Of a stretch of 64,000 nucleotides of DNA, positions 17,783 to 25,903 are shown piece after piece. A model generated the notes under the pieces. It was not told the DNA's origin. It saw only the letters and a list, made by a program, of their open reading frames with translations, and did no database searches. Made by a program: the position numbers and the translations under genes. The first letter of the stretch is position 1, and each line of letters starts with the position of its first letter. This stretch comes from Moraxellaceae bacterium (GTDB lineage: Bacteria > Pseudomonadota > Gammaproteobacteria > Burkholderiales > Rhodocyclaceae): NCBI GenBank assembly GCA_031119205.1, contig JAVHYF010000021.1, positions 1-64,000 on the forward strand, in the 5' to 3' direction.

Positions 17783-17809
17783 GGGCACGCCGGGTTGGCC
17801 GGCGTGCCC
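17783..17809 (-). terminator. Hairpin downstream of the gtr operon
   Basis: An 11-bp perfect stem (17783-17793 and 17799-17809, core GGGCACGCCGG) with a 5-nt loop lies 10 bp after the gtrB-like stop codon. It lacks a T-tract on the minus strand but is in the right place to end the operon. Confidence 0.65.
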
Positions 17810-17818
17810 GGAGGCGCT

Positions 17819-18775
17819 TCAGCGCGTTTCGCTGTCGCCGAAGCCGGCGCGCTTTTCCAGGAAGAAGGCGGGGCGCCTCTTGGTTTCCATGTAGATCTTG
17901 GCGAGGTACTCGCCCAGGATGCCGATGCATAGCAGCTGGATGCCGCCCAGCAGGTAGATCGGCACCGTGACCGAAGCCCAGCCGGGCACCGCTTCCTCGG
18001 TGAACAGCCTGACGAACAGCGCCCACAGGGCGAGGCCGAAGCTGCCCATCGAGATGGTGACGCCCATGGTGGTGATGAAGCGCAGCGGCACCGACGAGAA
18101 CGAGGTGATGCCCTGCCAGGCGAAGGACAGCATCTTGCGCAGCGGGTACTTCGATTCACCGGCAAAGCGTTCGGCGCGGTCGTAGTACACGATGGACGAG
18201 GGGAAGCCCAGCTGCGGCACGATGCCGCGCAGGAAGATGTTCACTTCACCGAACTCGCGCAGTGCCTCAATGGCGCGGCGGCTCAGCAGGCGGTAGTCGG
18301 CGTGGTTGAACACCACCTGCACCTTGAACTTCGCCAGCAGCCAGTAATAGCCCTCAGCGGTGAAGCGCTTGAAGAAGGTGTCGGTGTCGCGACGCTTGCG
18401 CACGCCATAGACGACGTGACTACCGTTGGCGTAGGCGTCGACCATCTGCTCGATGGCACCGAGGTCGTCCTGCAGGTCGGCGTCGGCACTGATCAGCGCG
18501 TCGCCTTCTGCATTCATCAGGCCGCACAGCAGCGCATTCTGATGGCCGCGGTTACGCGACAGCTTGAGGCCGCGGATGCGCCGTTGCTGGCGCGACAGGT
18601 CTTCGATCATCGACCAGGTCTTGTCGCGGCTGCCATCGTCCACGAACACCACGTGGCTGTCGTCGCCCACCTTGCCGCGGGCCACCAGATCGTCCAGCAG
18701 TTCGATGAGGCGCCGCGAGGTTTCCGGCAGCACTTCCTCTTCGTTGTAGCAGGGCACCACGATGCTCAGCTTCAT
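17819..18775 (-). CDS. gtrB: GtrB-type polyprenyl-phosphate glycosyltransferase (GT2)
   Basis: The 318-residue GT2 enzyme has an N-terminal catalytic domain (about 1-225) and two C-terminal membrane helices (about 230-260 and 265-290). Motifs include VVPCYNEEEVLP, the DDGSRD nucleotide-sugar loop, and DADLQDD (DXD-type metal site). The family moves a sugar from a nucleotide donor to undecaprenyl phosphate on the cytoplasmic face of the inner membrane. The next gene upstream is gtrA-like (27-bp gap) and then a membrane glycosyltransferase, matching the three roles of a Gtr glucosylation system. The sugar cannot be inferred. Confidence 0.9.
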   Translation of the reverse strand: MKLSIVVPCYNEEEVLPETSRRLIELLDDLVARGKVGDDSHVVFVDDGSRDKTWSMIEDLSRQQRRIRGLKLSRNRGHQNALLCGLMNAEGDALISADADLQDDLGAIEQMVDAYANGSHVVYGVRKRRDTDTFFKRFTAEGYYWLLAKFKVQVVFNHADYRLLSRRAIEALREFGEVNIFLRGIVPQLGFPSSIVYYDRAERFAGESKYPLRKMLSFAWQGITSFSSVPLRFITTMGVTISMGSFGLALWALFVRLFTEEAVPGWASVTVPIYLLGGIQLLCIGILGEYLAKIYMETKRRPAFFLEKRAGFGDSETR

Positions 18776-18802
18776 GTCGATGTTTCCGTTGTCTTGCTGC
18801 GT

Positions 18803-19189
18803 TCAGGGGCGCGCTGGTGCGAAAGTCCAGCAGCGGTTGAGGATGAAGTTCCACACCAGCGCCACGCCCGTGGCGAGGATCTGCGCCAGCAGGTAGTGCC
18901 AGTCCAGCAGGTTGTGTGCCACCCACATGACGATGGTATTGATCAGCAGGCCGCTGAGCGCCACCACCGCAAAGCGCGGCAATGCGTCGCGGTGACGGGC
19001 GTCGGACTGGAAGGTCAGGCGTCGGTTGGCGGCGTAGTTGAACAGCGATGACAGGGCGTAGCCCAGCCCGCTGGCGAGCACCGCGTTCATGCCGAAGACT
19101 TCGACGAACAGCCCTAGCAGGACGTACTGCAGTGCCGTGGCGCCGGCGCCGACCACCAGGAAGTGCTTGATCTGCCGCGCCAGTGCCAT
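18803..19189 (-). CDS. gtrA: GtrA-like flippase
   Basis: The 128-residue protein is a four-helix GtrA/DPMS membrane protein. Typical features are FLVVGAGATALQYVLL in helix 1, the NYAANRRLTF segment before helix 3, and a C-terminal WNFILNRCWTF. Members are thought to flip polyprenyl-phosphate-linked sugars to the periplasmic face. The ATG at 19189 lies two bases after the stop of the upstream membrane glycosyltransferase gene, and the gtrB-like gene follows closely, so the three are one operon. Confidence 0.9.
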   Translation of the reverse strand: MALARQIKHFLVVGAGATALQYVLLGLFVEVFGMNAVLASGLGYALSSLFNYAANRRLTFQSDARHRDALPRFAVVALSGLLINTIVMWVAHNLLDWHYLLAQILATGVALVWNFILNRCWTFAPARP

Positions 19190-19191
19190 GC

Positions 19192-20547
19192 TCAGGTGCT
19201 CGATACGATCAGCGTTTCCGGCGCCGCCGGCGCGGGCTGTGCCACTTCCTCGCGCCGGCGCCTGGCTGCCAGCGTGCTCGCCAGCAGCACGGCCTGCGCG
19301 ATCAGCAGTCCTTCCATAGGCTTGCGGTAGCGGCCTTCATTCACCGACAGCGGGAACAGGCCCTGTACGCAGAACCAGGTGAGCAACAACACCGGCAACA
19401 AACGTTCGCGCTGCTCGCGCCACAGCCAGATGGTGCCGGTGGCGCACAGGATGAATAGCGGTGCCCACAGCCAGCGTAACCAGTGGTTCAGCTCGCCGAT
19501 GTCGCGGCTGCGGTCGGTGTCCGGCCAGGATTCGGCGAAGAACAGGTGGATCAGGTTGTCACCGGTGAGCCACAGGTAGCGGTCCAGCGTCAGCGGCGTA
19601 TTGGTGACCGCCGCCTTCCAGTCGCGCTCGCCGGCGTCCATGTTCACGAAGAAGCGCACCGATCCTTGCCGCTTGCTCATCCAGTCGGAGAGGGGTTCGA
19701 AGGGTTTCTGCAGGATGCCGGGAGAGGTGAAGCCGAACTCCCAGCGCGCGCCGCGCAGCTCGTAGCCGATGAGGATCTCTTGCGCACCTGAGCGATGGTA
19801 GGCCTGTACCAGGGAGCCGATGCCATGCGGGGCGAAGATGTTGGCTTGCTGGAAACTGCGATAGGTCAGCGGGCCCAGCATCAGCAGCATGACCACCATG
19901 CCCCAGGCTGCGCGGCGGGCTTTGTCGCCCTGTTCGAACCATATCCACGCGAGTGCCACGAGGCCGAGCGGGAGGCAGATGCCGCGCGTCAGGCCGGCGA
20001 GAAGCCACAGCGCCGTCGCGCCCAGAAAGGCGTTCAGCGTGCCTTTTCGACGTGCCCGCCAGGTGGCCCACAGGGAGGCGCCCAGCAACGGCAGCATCAG
20101 CGTCTCCTGCATGAAGTAGGAGTAGATCGAGGAATTGGACGGCGACCAGGCGATCAGAGCCCAGCCGAGCAGCGCCCAGTTCTTCGAGGGCAGCAGCTCG
20201 CGCAGGAAGCGATACCACAGCCAGGTCATGCCGACCGACAGCAGGGCCGTGTAGAACGCTGCCAGCTCGTGCGTCTTCAGTGTCAGCTTGGCGAAGGCGC
20301 CGATGTAGACCTGGTAGAGGATGGGATCGATCAGCGACATCGGGTCGCTGCGCAACACGTCGATGCCCTGGTCCCAGTGGCGTTCCGGGTCGCTCCAGAT
20401 GTGGTCGATCGGGTTGAAGTTGAACACCAGCCACACACGGTAGCCGAGCGCGAGACCGACGAGCGCGTAGAGCAGGGCGCGCAGCATCAGCGCCTGCCGC
20501 TCCTCGCGAGGCAGGTGGTCGTAACAGGACTTGAACTGCGACAGCAA
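19192..20547 (-). CDS. Polytopic membrane glycosyltransferase (GtrC/PMT-like)
   Basis: The 451-residue protein has roughly ten membrane helices and a periplasmic loop after helix 1 with an acidic region (WSDPERHWDQG) of the kind used by GT-C enzymes to bind polyprenyl-phosphate sugars. I do not recognise a named family. Its place as first gene of an operon with gtrA- and gtrB-like genes suggests that it is the acceptor-specific transferase that puts the flipped sugar onto lipopolysaccharide, exopolysaccharide or protein. Translation begins at TTG (20547) with AGGAG about six bases upstream. The acceptor is unknown. Confidence 0.75.
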   Translation of the reverse strand: MLSQFKSCYDHLPREERQALMLRALLYALVGLALGYRVWLVFNFNPIDHIWSDPERHWDQGIDVLRSDPMSLIDPILYQVYIGAFAKLTLKTHELAAFYTALLSVGMTWLWYRFLRELLPSKNWALLGWALIAWSPSNSSIYSYFMQETLMLPLLGASLWATWRARRKGTLNAFLGATALWLLAGLTRGICLPLGLVALAWIWFEQGDKARRAAWGMVVMLLMLGPLTYRSFQQANIFAPHGIGSLVQAYHRSGAQEILIGYELRGARWEFGFTSPGILQKPFEPLSDWMSKRQGSVRFFVNMDAGERDWKAAVTNTPLTLDRYLWLTGDNLIHLFFAESWPDTDRSRDIGELNHWLRWLWAPLFILCATGTIWLWREQRERLLPVLLLTWFCVQGLFPLSVNEGRYRKPMEGLLIAQAVLLASTLAARRRREEVAQPAPAAPETLIVSST

Positions 20548-20692
20548 GATGTCTCCTCTGGGGCCGTTTGTTCAGGCTTTTCTTGTGACCGCCATCGAGG
20601 GGCGGTTCTTGTGTCGGCGAATCATAGCGAGGCCGGCGCGCCAAGTGGGCTGTATGCGCCGCAGCAATCACGCTTTGTCTGTCAGAAATGTG

Positions 20693-20718
20693 AAAAACCC
20701 GCCGGGCGGCGGGTTTTT
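20693..20718. terminator. Bidirectional intrinsic terminator downstream of rhlE
   Basis: An 11-bp stem (AAAAACCCGCC at 20693-20703, complement at 20708-20718) has a 4-nt GGGC loop. A and T runs on both sides allow termination of rhlE on the minus strand, 31 bp after its stop codon, and insulate the downstream gtr operon. Confidence 0.92.
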
Positions 20719-20748
20719 CGGGGTAGTGCTTCGCGTTTCGCGTATCGA

Positions 20749-22401
20749 TCACTCGTCGCGCTTGCGACGGGCAAAGCCGTCACCGGGCTTGCCTGCCGGA
20801 CCGCGGCCTTCGAAACGCGGCGGACGGTTGCCGTCCTGGCGATCGAAGCTGCGGCCGCTGCCTGCACGGTCGAAACTGCGCTGGGGACGGTCGCCGAAGC
20901 TGCGCGGTTGCTCGGTGGTGCGCGCTTCACCGCTGCGGGTGTTCCAGGTACGCGTGGTGCGGCCTTCTTCGGTGCGGGCCGGACGCGGCTGGTCGCCGAA
21001 ACGGGCCGGGCGGGGGGCGTCGCGGTCGAAACGACGCGGTGCGCCGGCTTCGCCTTCGGCGCGGCGGGGGGCGCCTTCGCCTTCGAAGCGACGCGGCTGG
21101 CCGTAGCTGCTGCCACCGCCATTGCCACTATTGCCGCCGCTGTTGCCGCGGTAACCACCACCTTCGCGGTAACCGCCGCGCTGGCCATCACGCTGGCCGT
21201 CGCGGCCGCGGCCGTAACCCGGGCGGTCACCGTAGGGGCGACGTTCGCGGGTTTCGACGCGGGCGGTCGGCTCCAGGCCCGGAATGACGTGCACCGGGAT
21301 CTGTTGCGAGGTGAAACGCTCGATGGCGCGCAGCTTGCCGCGCTCGGCACCCGTCAGCAGGGTGATGGCGATGCCGCTGCGGCCGGCGCGACCGGTGCGG
21401 CCAATGCGGTGCACGTAGTCTTCCGGCTTCATCGGCATGCCGTAGTTGATGACGTGGCTGATGGTCGGCACGTCGATGCCGCGCGCCGCGACGTCGGTGG
21501 CGACCAGCACGCGGATGTGGCCGCGGCGCAGGTGCTGCAGGGTGCGGTTGCGCTTGGCCTGCGGCATGTCGCCGTGCAGGGCCGCAGTGGCGAAGCCCTG
21601 GTCGGCCAGGGTTTCGGTCAGCGTGTCGGCATCGCGCTTGGTGGCGGCGAAGACGATGGCCTGCTCCATGCCCGCGTCGCGCAGCAGGTAGTCCAGCAGC
21701 TTGTTCTTGTGGCCGACGTTGTCGGCGTAGTGCACGCGTTGCTCGATGTCAGCGTGCTTGTCCTGGTGGGTGGCCAGTTCCAGACGCTGCGGGTTGTTCA
21801 GCATCGCTTCGGCCATGCGGCCGACGGCGCCACCGAAGGTCGCCGAGAACAGCATGGTCTGGTACTTGGGCGGCAGGGCGGCGACGATCTGTTCGATGTC
21901 TTCCTTGAAGCCCATGTCCAGCATGCGGTCGGCTTCGTCGAACACCACCATCTCGCAACGCGAGAAGTCGATGCGGCCACGGGTGATGTAGTCGAGCAGG
22001 CGGCCCGGCGTAGCGACCAGCACGTCCACCGGTTGGCGCAGCATCTTGATCTGCACCGGGTAAGGCATGCCGCCCACGACGGTGACAACCGACAGGCGAC
22101 GCAGCGCGCTGCCGTAGGTGGAGCCGGCGTGGCTGACCTGCTGGGCCAGTTCGCGGGTGGGGGTGAGCACCAGCACGCGCGGGCCGATGCTGTTGATGGT
22201 GGGCGCTTCGCTCAGCAGTTGCAGGGCGGGCAGCATGAAGGCGGCGGTCTTGCCGCTGCCGGTGGCGGCCGAGACCATCAGGTCGACACCTTGCAGGGCC
22301 AGCGGAATGGCGGCGGCCTGCACGGGGGTAGGTTCGGTATAGCCGGCCTTGTTCACGGCGGCTACGAGGGCAGGGCTGAGGCCCAGGGATTCAAACGACA
22401 T
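20749..22401 (-). CDS. rhlE: DEAD-box ATP-dependent RNA helicase, RhlE type
   Basis: The 550-residue cytoplasmic helicase has a complete two-domain RecA core (about 1-375) and a long basic Arg/Gly/Ser-rich tail. Motifs: the Q-motif YTEPTPVQ, motif I ATGSGKTAAF, Ia PTRELAQQ, II VFDEADRMLDMGF, III FSATF, V DVAARGID and VI YVHRIGRTGR. RhlE-type enzymes remodel rRNA and RNA-decay complexes and often support growth in the cold; the low-complexity tail (repeated RRFE, RSFD, GGYR motifs) probably binds RNA. The ATG at 22401 has GGAA five bases upstream and begins MSFESLGL as in the family. A long untranslated leader precedes it. Confidence 0.95.
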   Translation of the reverse strand: MSFESLGLSPALVAAVNKAGYTEPTPVQAAAIPLALQGVDLMVSAATGSGKTAAFMLPALQLLSEAPTINSIGPRVLVLTPTRELAQQVSHAGSTYGSALRRLSVVTVVGGMPYPVQIKMLRQPVDVLVATPGRLLDYITRGRIDFSRCEMVVFDEADRMLDMGFKEDIEQIVAALPPKYQTMLFSATFGGAVGRMAEAMLNNPQRLELATHQDKHADIEQRVHYADNVGHKNKLLDYLLRDAGMEQAIVFAATKRDADTLTETLADQGFATAALHGDMPQAKRNRTLQHLRRGHIRVLVATDVAARGIDVPTISHVINYGMPMKPEDYVHRIGRTGRAGRSGIAITLLTGAERGKLRAIERFTSQQIPVHVIPGLEPTARVETRERRPYGDRPGYGRGRDGQRDGQRGGYREGGGYRGNSGGNSGNGGGSSYGQPRRFEGEGAPRRAEGEAGAPRRFDRDAPRPARFGDQPRPARTEEGRTTRTWNTRSGEARTTEQPRSFGDRPQRSFDRAGSGRSFDRQDGNRPPRFEGRGPAGKPGDGFARRKRDE

Positions 22402-22710
22402 CACGGTTCCAATCGGAAACGACGCAAGCTTCGCCACGGCCATCAACTGGCGGCGGGCTGGCGCAAATCAGGCACGAATCAACGCAGAGGCGTCCCGCAA
22501 GGCAGGACGGAGAGGCGTGAGTCGGCGCACAAAACATCGGCGCCAACCATTACTTGCGAACGCTAGGGATTCCGGATGGACGGAACGCGTCGGAGGGGTC
22601 AGGGACGATGAACCAAAGGCTCGCGAGAAAGGACGTCAGCTCACGAGCAAGGCGCGCACTCTAACGGAATGCTGCGTTGCATGCAAGAAATATCTTTGTT
22701 TTTCCGATAT
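22402..22710 (-). other. Non-coding leader/promoter region of rhlE
   Basis: No convincing gene lies in these 309 bases. On the minus strand they form the upstream region of rhlE and the downstream region of the asparaginase gene. An imperfect AT-rich dyad (AAATATC at 22685-22691 with GATATTT later, around 22709) sits near the asparaginase stop codon. DEAD-box helicase mRNAs often have long leaders used for autoregulation and cold control; whether this one is transcribed throughout cannot be told from sequence. Confidence 0.5.
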
Positions 22711-23622
22711 TTAGATCGGGTCGCCGGAGAGTCGGGCAAATGTTCCGGCCGGGTCGAGGCCGGCTGCGAGGGCCAGCAGCAAGGCTATGCGGGCCTTGAG
22801 GGGCGGCAGTCTGCCGGCCGGAATCCAGCCCTCTGCGCTGTCGTCGGCGTTGCGATCACGACTGACGCCACCATGCGGCACGCGGCTGCAGCGCACGACG
22901 GCGACGCCTGCCTCATGCGCGCTGCGAAGTGCCGGGAGAAGGGCCGCGGGCAGGCTACCGTCGCCGGCTGCGGCGATGACAAGGCCGCGTGCACCGGCTG
23001 CGACGGCATGCGCCACGACGTCAGGCGCCAGTCCGCTGAAGGCGTGGATCAGGTCGACCCGCGGCAGTTCTGCGTCGGAGGTGAGTGGAATGTGAGCAGC
23101 CGGGCGTGGCGTTTCGTCGGCGGCAAAAGCGTGGATGGTTTGCGTGTGCTGTTTGCAGACTTTCTCGCCAGCGATGACTTCCCCGTGCACGGCGACACGC
23201 ACACCCGGCAATGCCGTCAGGCTTTCGTGCGTGGCCTGCAGCAGATTGGCAGGACCATCGGCCTGCGGGTCGGTCGCTGGCCGCATTGCAGCCGTGAGCA
23301 CCACAGGCTTGTGCGCCTTCAGCAGCAAGGACAGCGCGTAGGCCGTCTCTTCCAGCGTGTCGGTGCCGTGGGTGATGATGATGCCGTCGATGCCGCTGGT
23401 GTCGAGCAGGACCTGGCAACGCGTAGCGAGCTGGACCCAGTGCGCAGGTGTGAGGTCACGGCTGTCCAGCGCGAAGACCTGCTCCGTGTGCCACGCGCAG
23501 AGCTCGGTGAGTTGCGGTACGGCGTCGAGCAGGGATTCGACGCCGAGTCGGGCAGCGGTGTAGCGCGCCGCCGTGCCCACGCCGGCGATGGTGCCGCCGG
23601 TGGCGAGCAGGGCGAGCTTCAT
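22711..23622 (-). CDS. L-asparaginase (type I/II family)
   Basis: The 303-residue protein has both catalytic threonine motifs: TGGTIAG near residue 9-15 and HGTDTLEE near 88-95. It would hydrolyse asparagine, and possibly glutamine, to the acid and ammonia. There is no signal peptide, so a cytoplasmic enzyme is likely. Cysteines and the C-terminal half fit the AnsA/AnsB fold. The ATG at 23622 is only 7 bp after the gltL stop codon, so it is co-transcribed with the glutamate/aspartate ABC transporter, suggesting use of imported amide amino acids. An upstream start at 23718 would overlap gltL and add a non-family extension. Confidence 0.9.
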   Translation of the reverse strand: MKLALLATGGTIAGVGTAARYTAARLGVESLLDAVPQLTELCAWHTEQVFALDSRDLTPAHWVQLATRCQVLLDTSGIDGIIITHGTDTLEETAYALSLLLKAHKPVVLTAAMRPATDPQADGPANLLQATHESLTALPGVRVAVHGEVIAGEKVCKQHTQTIHAFAADETPRPAAHIPLTSDAELPRVDLIHAFSGLAPDVVAHAVAAGARGLVIAAAGDGSLPAALLPALRSAHEAGVAVVRCSRVPHGGVSRDRNADDSAEGWIPAGRLPPLKARIALLLALAAGLDPAGTFARLSGDPI

Positions 23623-23629
23623 CCGCGGA

Positions 23630-24358
23630 TCAGTGCGACAGGATCTTCGACAGGAACTGTTGCGCGCGTTCGGAGCGCGGCTTGCCGAAGAAGTCGTCCT
23701 TCTTCGCATCCTCGACAATCTGGCCGGCGTCCATGAACACCACGCGGTGCGCCACCTTGCGGGCGAAGCCCATTTCGTGGGTCACCACCATCATGGTCAT
23801 GCCTTCCTGCGCCAGCTCCACCATGACGTCCAGCACCTCGTTGATCATCTCGGGGTCGAGTGCGGAGGTGGGTTCGTCGAACAGCATGCAGATCGGGTCC
23901 ATCGACAGCGCGCGGGCAATCGCCACGCGTTGCTGCTGGCCGCCGGACAGCTCGCCGGGAAACTTGTTGGCGTGTGCCTTCAGACCGACGCGATCGAGCA
24001 GCTTGATGCCGCGTTCGATGGCTTCATCCTTGCTGCGACCGAGCACCTTGATCTGACCGATGGCCAGGTTCTGCGTGATGCTCATGTGCGGGAAGAGTTC
24101 GAAGTGCTGGAATACCATTCCGACGCGTGCGCGCAGCTTGGGCAGGTTGGTCTTCGGGTCGCTGACGGTGGTGCCGTCAACGATGATCTGACCCTGCTGG
24201 ATCGGCTCCAGCGCGTTCACGCACTTGATGAGGGTGGACTTGCCTGAACCCGACGGGCCGCACACCACGACGACTTCGCCCTTGGCGACGTTGGTGGTGC
24301 AATCGGTCAGCACCTTGAAGTTGCCGTACCACTTGGAAACGTTCTTGATATCGATCAT
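23630..24358 (-). CDS. gltL: Glutamate/aspartate ABC transporter ATP-binding protein
   Basis: The 242-residue polar amino acid transporter ATPase has Walker A GPSGSGKST (about 35-43), signature LSGGQQQR (about 135-142), Walker B CMLFDEPTSALD (about 155-166) and the switch histidine in VVTHEMGFA. It forms a cytoplasmic dimer driving the GltJK permease. The start ATG is nine bases downstream of the gltK stop codon. Similarity to GltL/GlnQ-type ATPases makes the exact substrate less certain than the class; operon order supports glutamate/aspartate. Confidence 0.95.
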   Translation of the reverse strand: MIDIKNVSKWYGNFKVLTDCTTNVAKGEVVVVCGPSGSGKSTLIKCVNALEPIQQGQIIVDGTTVSDPKTNLPKLRARVGMVFQHFELFPHMSITQNLAIGQIKVLGRSKDEAIERGIKLLDRVGLKAHANKFPGELSGGQQQRVAIARALSMDPICMLFDEPTSALDPEMINEVLDVMVELAQEGMTMMVVTHEMGFARKVAHRVVFMDAGQIVEDAKKDDFFGKPRSERAQQFLSKILSH

Positions 24359-24367
24359 GTCGTGGAC

Positions 24368-25033
24368 CTAGCGAATGATGGCGATGCGCTTCTGCAGCCG
24401 CTTGACCAGCATGGACAACGAGAAGCAGATGATGAAATAGATAAGGGCCGAGAAGACGTACATCTCCACCGGCCGGTTGTAGTTCTTGCCGGTGTTCTCG
24501 GCGGCCTTCAGCAGGTCCTTGGCGCCGATGGCGTAGACCAGCGAAGTGTCCTGGAACAGGATGATGGTCTGCGTCAGCAGCACCGGCAGCATGTTGCGGA
24601 ACGCCTGCGGCAGCACCACGTTGCCCATGGTCTGCCAGTACGTCATGCCGACGGCGTACCCGGCGTTGACCTGCCCCTTCGGAATGCTCTGGATGCCGGC
24701 GCGCATGATCTCGCTGTAGAACGCGGCTTCGAAGAGCGTGAAGGTGATGAGCGCGGAGTTCTCCGCCCCCATCGGCTTGCCGGTGACCAGCGGGATGAGG
24801 AAGAAGAACCACAGGATCACCATCAGCAGCGGGATGGAGCGCAGGGTGTCCACATACGCCGCGGCGAAGCGGCTGAGCACCGGTCCGCCCGACAGGCGCG
24901 CCAGCGCCAGCAGGGTGCCGAGGATGATGCCGCCGCACATGGCGGTGATGGTCAGCTTGAAGCTGTAGAGCAGGCCTTCCCAGATGAAGGGCAGGCTGAC
25001 CGGGATGACGCTGAAGTCAAAATTGCTGAGCAT
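24368..25033 (-). CDS. gltK: Glutamate/aspartate ABC transporter permease
   Basis: The 221-residue inner-membrane permease of the HisMQ type has about five helices and the EAA loop (MRAGIQSIPKGQVNAGYAVG near 110-130) that docks the ATPase. It is the second of two permease genes in the operon, nine bases after gltJ and nine before gltL. Together GltJ and GltK form the channel for acidic amino acids delivered by GltI. Confidence 0.94.
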   Translation of the reverse strand: MLSNFDFSVIPVSLPFIWEGLLYSFKLTITAMCGGIILGTLLALARLSGGPVLSRFAAAYVDTLRSIPLLMVILWFFFLIPLVTGKPMGAENSALITFTLFEAAFYSEIMRAGIQSIPKGQVNAGYAVGMTYWQTMGNVVLPQAFRNMLPVLLTQTIILFQDTSLVYAIGAKDLLKAAENTGKNYNRPVEMYVFSALIYFIICFSLSMLVKRLQKRIAIIR

Positions 25034-25042
25034 GCCGGTCTC

Positions 25043-25777
25043 CTACTTCGCGATGATGAAGCCGGGCACGCGCACGCGGCGTTCGATGAACACCATGATG
25101 CGGTTGGCGAGGAAGGCGCACAGGAAGTACAGCAGTGTGGCGGCCAGCAGGCTCTCGATGACGTGGCCGGATTCTTCCACGATCTGGCGCGACACGAAGG
25201 TCAGGTCCATGACGCCGATGGCGAACGCGACAGCGGAGTTCTTGAAGGCGTTCATGAACTCCGATGTCAGCGGCGGAATGATGATGCGGAAGGCCATCGG
25301 CAGTACAACGAAGCGGTAGGTCTGTGCCTGTGTGAAGCCCAGCGCCAGACCGGCATTGCGCTGCCCGCGCGGCAGGCTCTGGATGCCGGCACGTACCTGC
25401 TCGGCGACGCGGGCAGAGGTGAACAGGCCCAGCGCAATGGTGGCGGTGAAGAATTCCTTGGCCGGCATGTCCTGCTTCACCCACAGCGACAACTCGCGCG
25501 GCAGCAGTTCCGGAAAGACGAAGAACCACAGGAACAACTGCACGAGGATGGGGACGTTACGGAAGGTCTCCACCCATGCGTTGGCCAGCGTGGCCAGTAG
25601 TTTGTTGGGGGCGGTGCGCAGCGTGCCGATGATGCTGCCGAGCACCAGCGCGATGATCCACGCGCTGATGGCGATGGCCACCGTCCAGCCCAGGCCGGAG
25701 ATCAGCCAGTCGAGATAGGTCTCGTCGCTGCTCATCGCAGTGTCGAGGAAAAAAGACCAGTTCCACTGATAGTTCAT
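25043..25777 (-). CDS. gltJ: Glutamate/aspartate ABC transporter permease
   Basis: The 244-residue HisMQ-type permease has a longer N-terminal segment before its first helix (YQWNWSFFLD, then LDWLISGLGWT), as in GltJ. The EAA loop lies near 150-170 (VRAGIQSLPRGQRNAGLALG). It is separated from gltI by 126 bp containing a hairpin with a U-tract, which probably reduces read-through from gltI. It is followed directly by gltK. Confidence 0.94.
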   Translation of the reverse strand: MNYQWNWSFFLDTAMSSDETYLDWLISGLGWTVAIAISAWIIALVLGSIIGTLRTAPNKLLATLANAWVETFRNVPILVQLFLWFFVFPELLPRELSLWVKQDMPAKEFFTATIALGLFTSARVAEQVRAGIQSLPRGQRNAGLALGFTQAQTYRFVVLPMAFRIIIPPLTSEFMNAFKNSAVAFAIGVMDLTFVSRQIVEESGHVIESLLAATLLYFLCAFLANRIMVFIERRVRVPGFIIAK

Positions 25778-25866
25778 GCTGTGTGGGCTCCTCGCTCGGG
25801 GACGCTGTGCGCGCCCGGAATGGCAGGGGAGAAGGCGGAAGAAAAGCGGTAAAGGACGAGGCGGGG

Positions 25867-25895
25867 AAAAACACGGGGCGGCTGTCGCCGCCCCG
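25867..25895 (-). terminator. Intra-operon attenuator hairpin between gltI and gltJ
   Basis: A perfect 9-bp stem (CGGGGCGGC at 25874-25882, complement at 25887-25895) with a TGTC loop starts 8 bp past the gltI stop codon. On the minus strand it is followed by five U. This is a partial terminator or mRNA-stabilising structure of the kind that keeps binding protein in excess over permease. Confidence 0.82.
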
Positions 25896-25903
25896 CTTGC
25901 TGC

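Noticed and set aside
17819-20547. The gtr genes as a prophage remnant
   Set aside because: No integrase, attachment repeats or phage structural genes flank the operon, and base composition by eye does not differ from the neighbours.
19795-22566. A very long open frame (over 900 codons) on the plus strand opposite the gtr and rhlE genes
   Set aside because: Its composition is low-complexity Ala/Gly/Arg/His typical of antisense GC-rich DNA, it has no domain, and it overlaps well-supported genes on the other strand.
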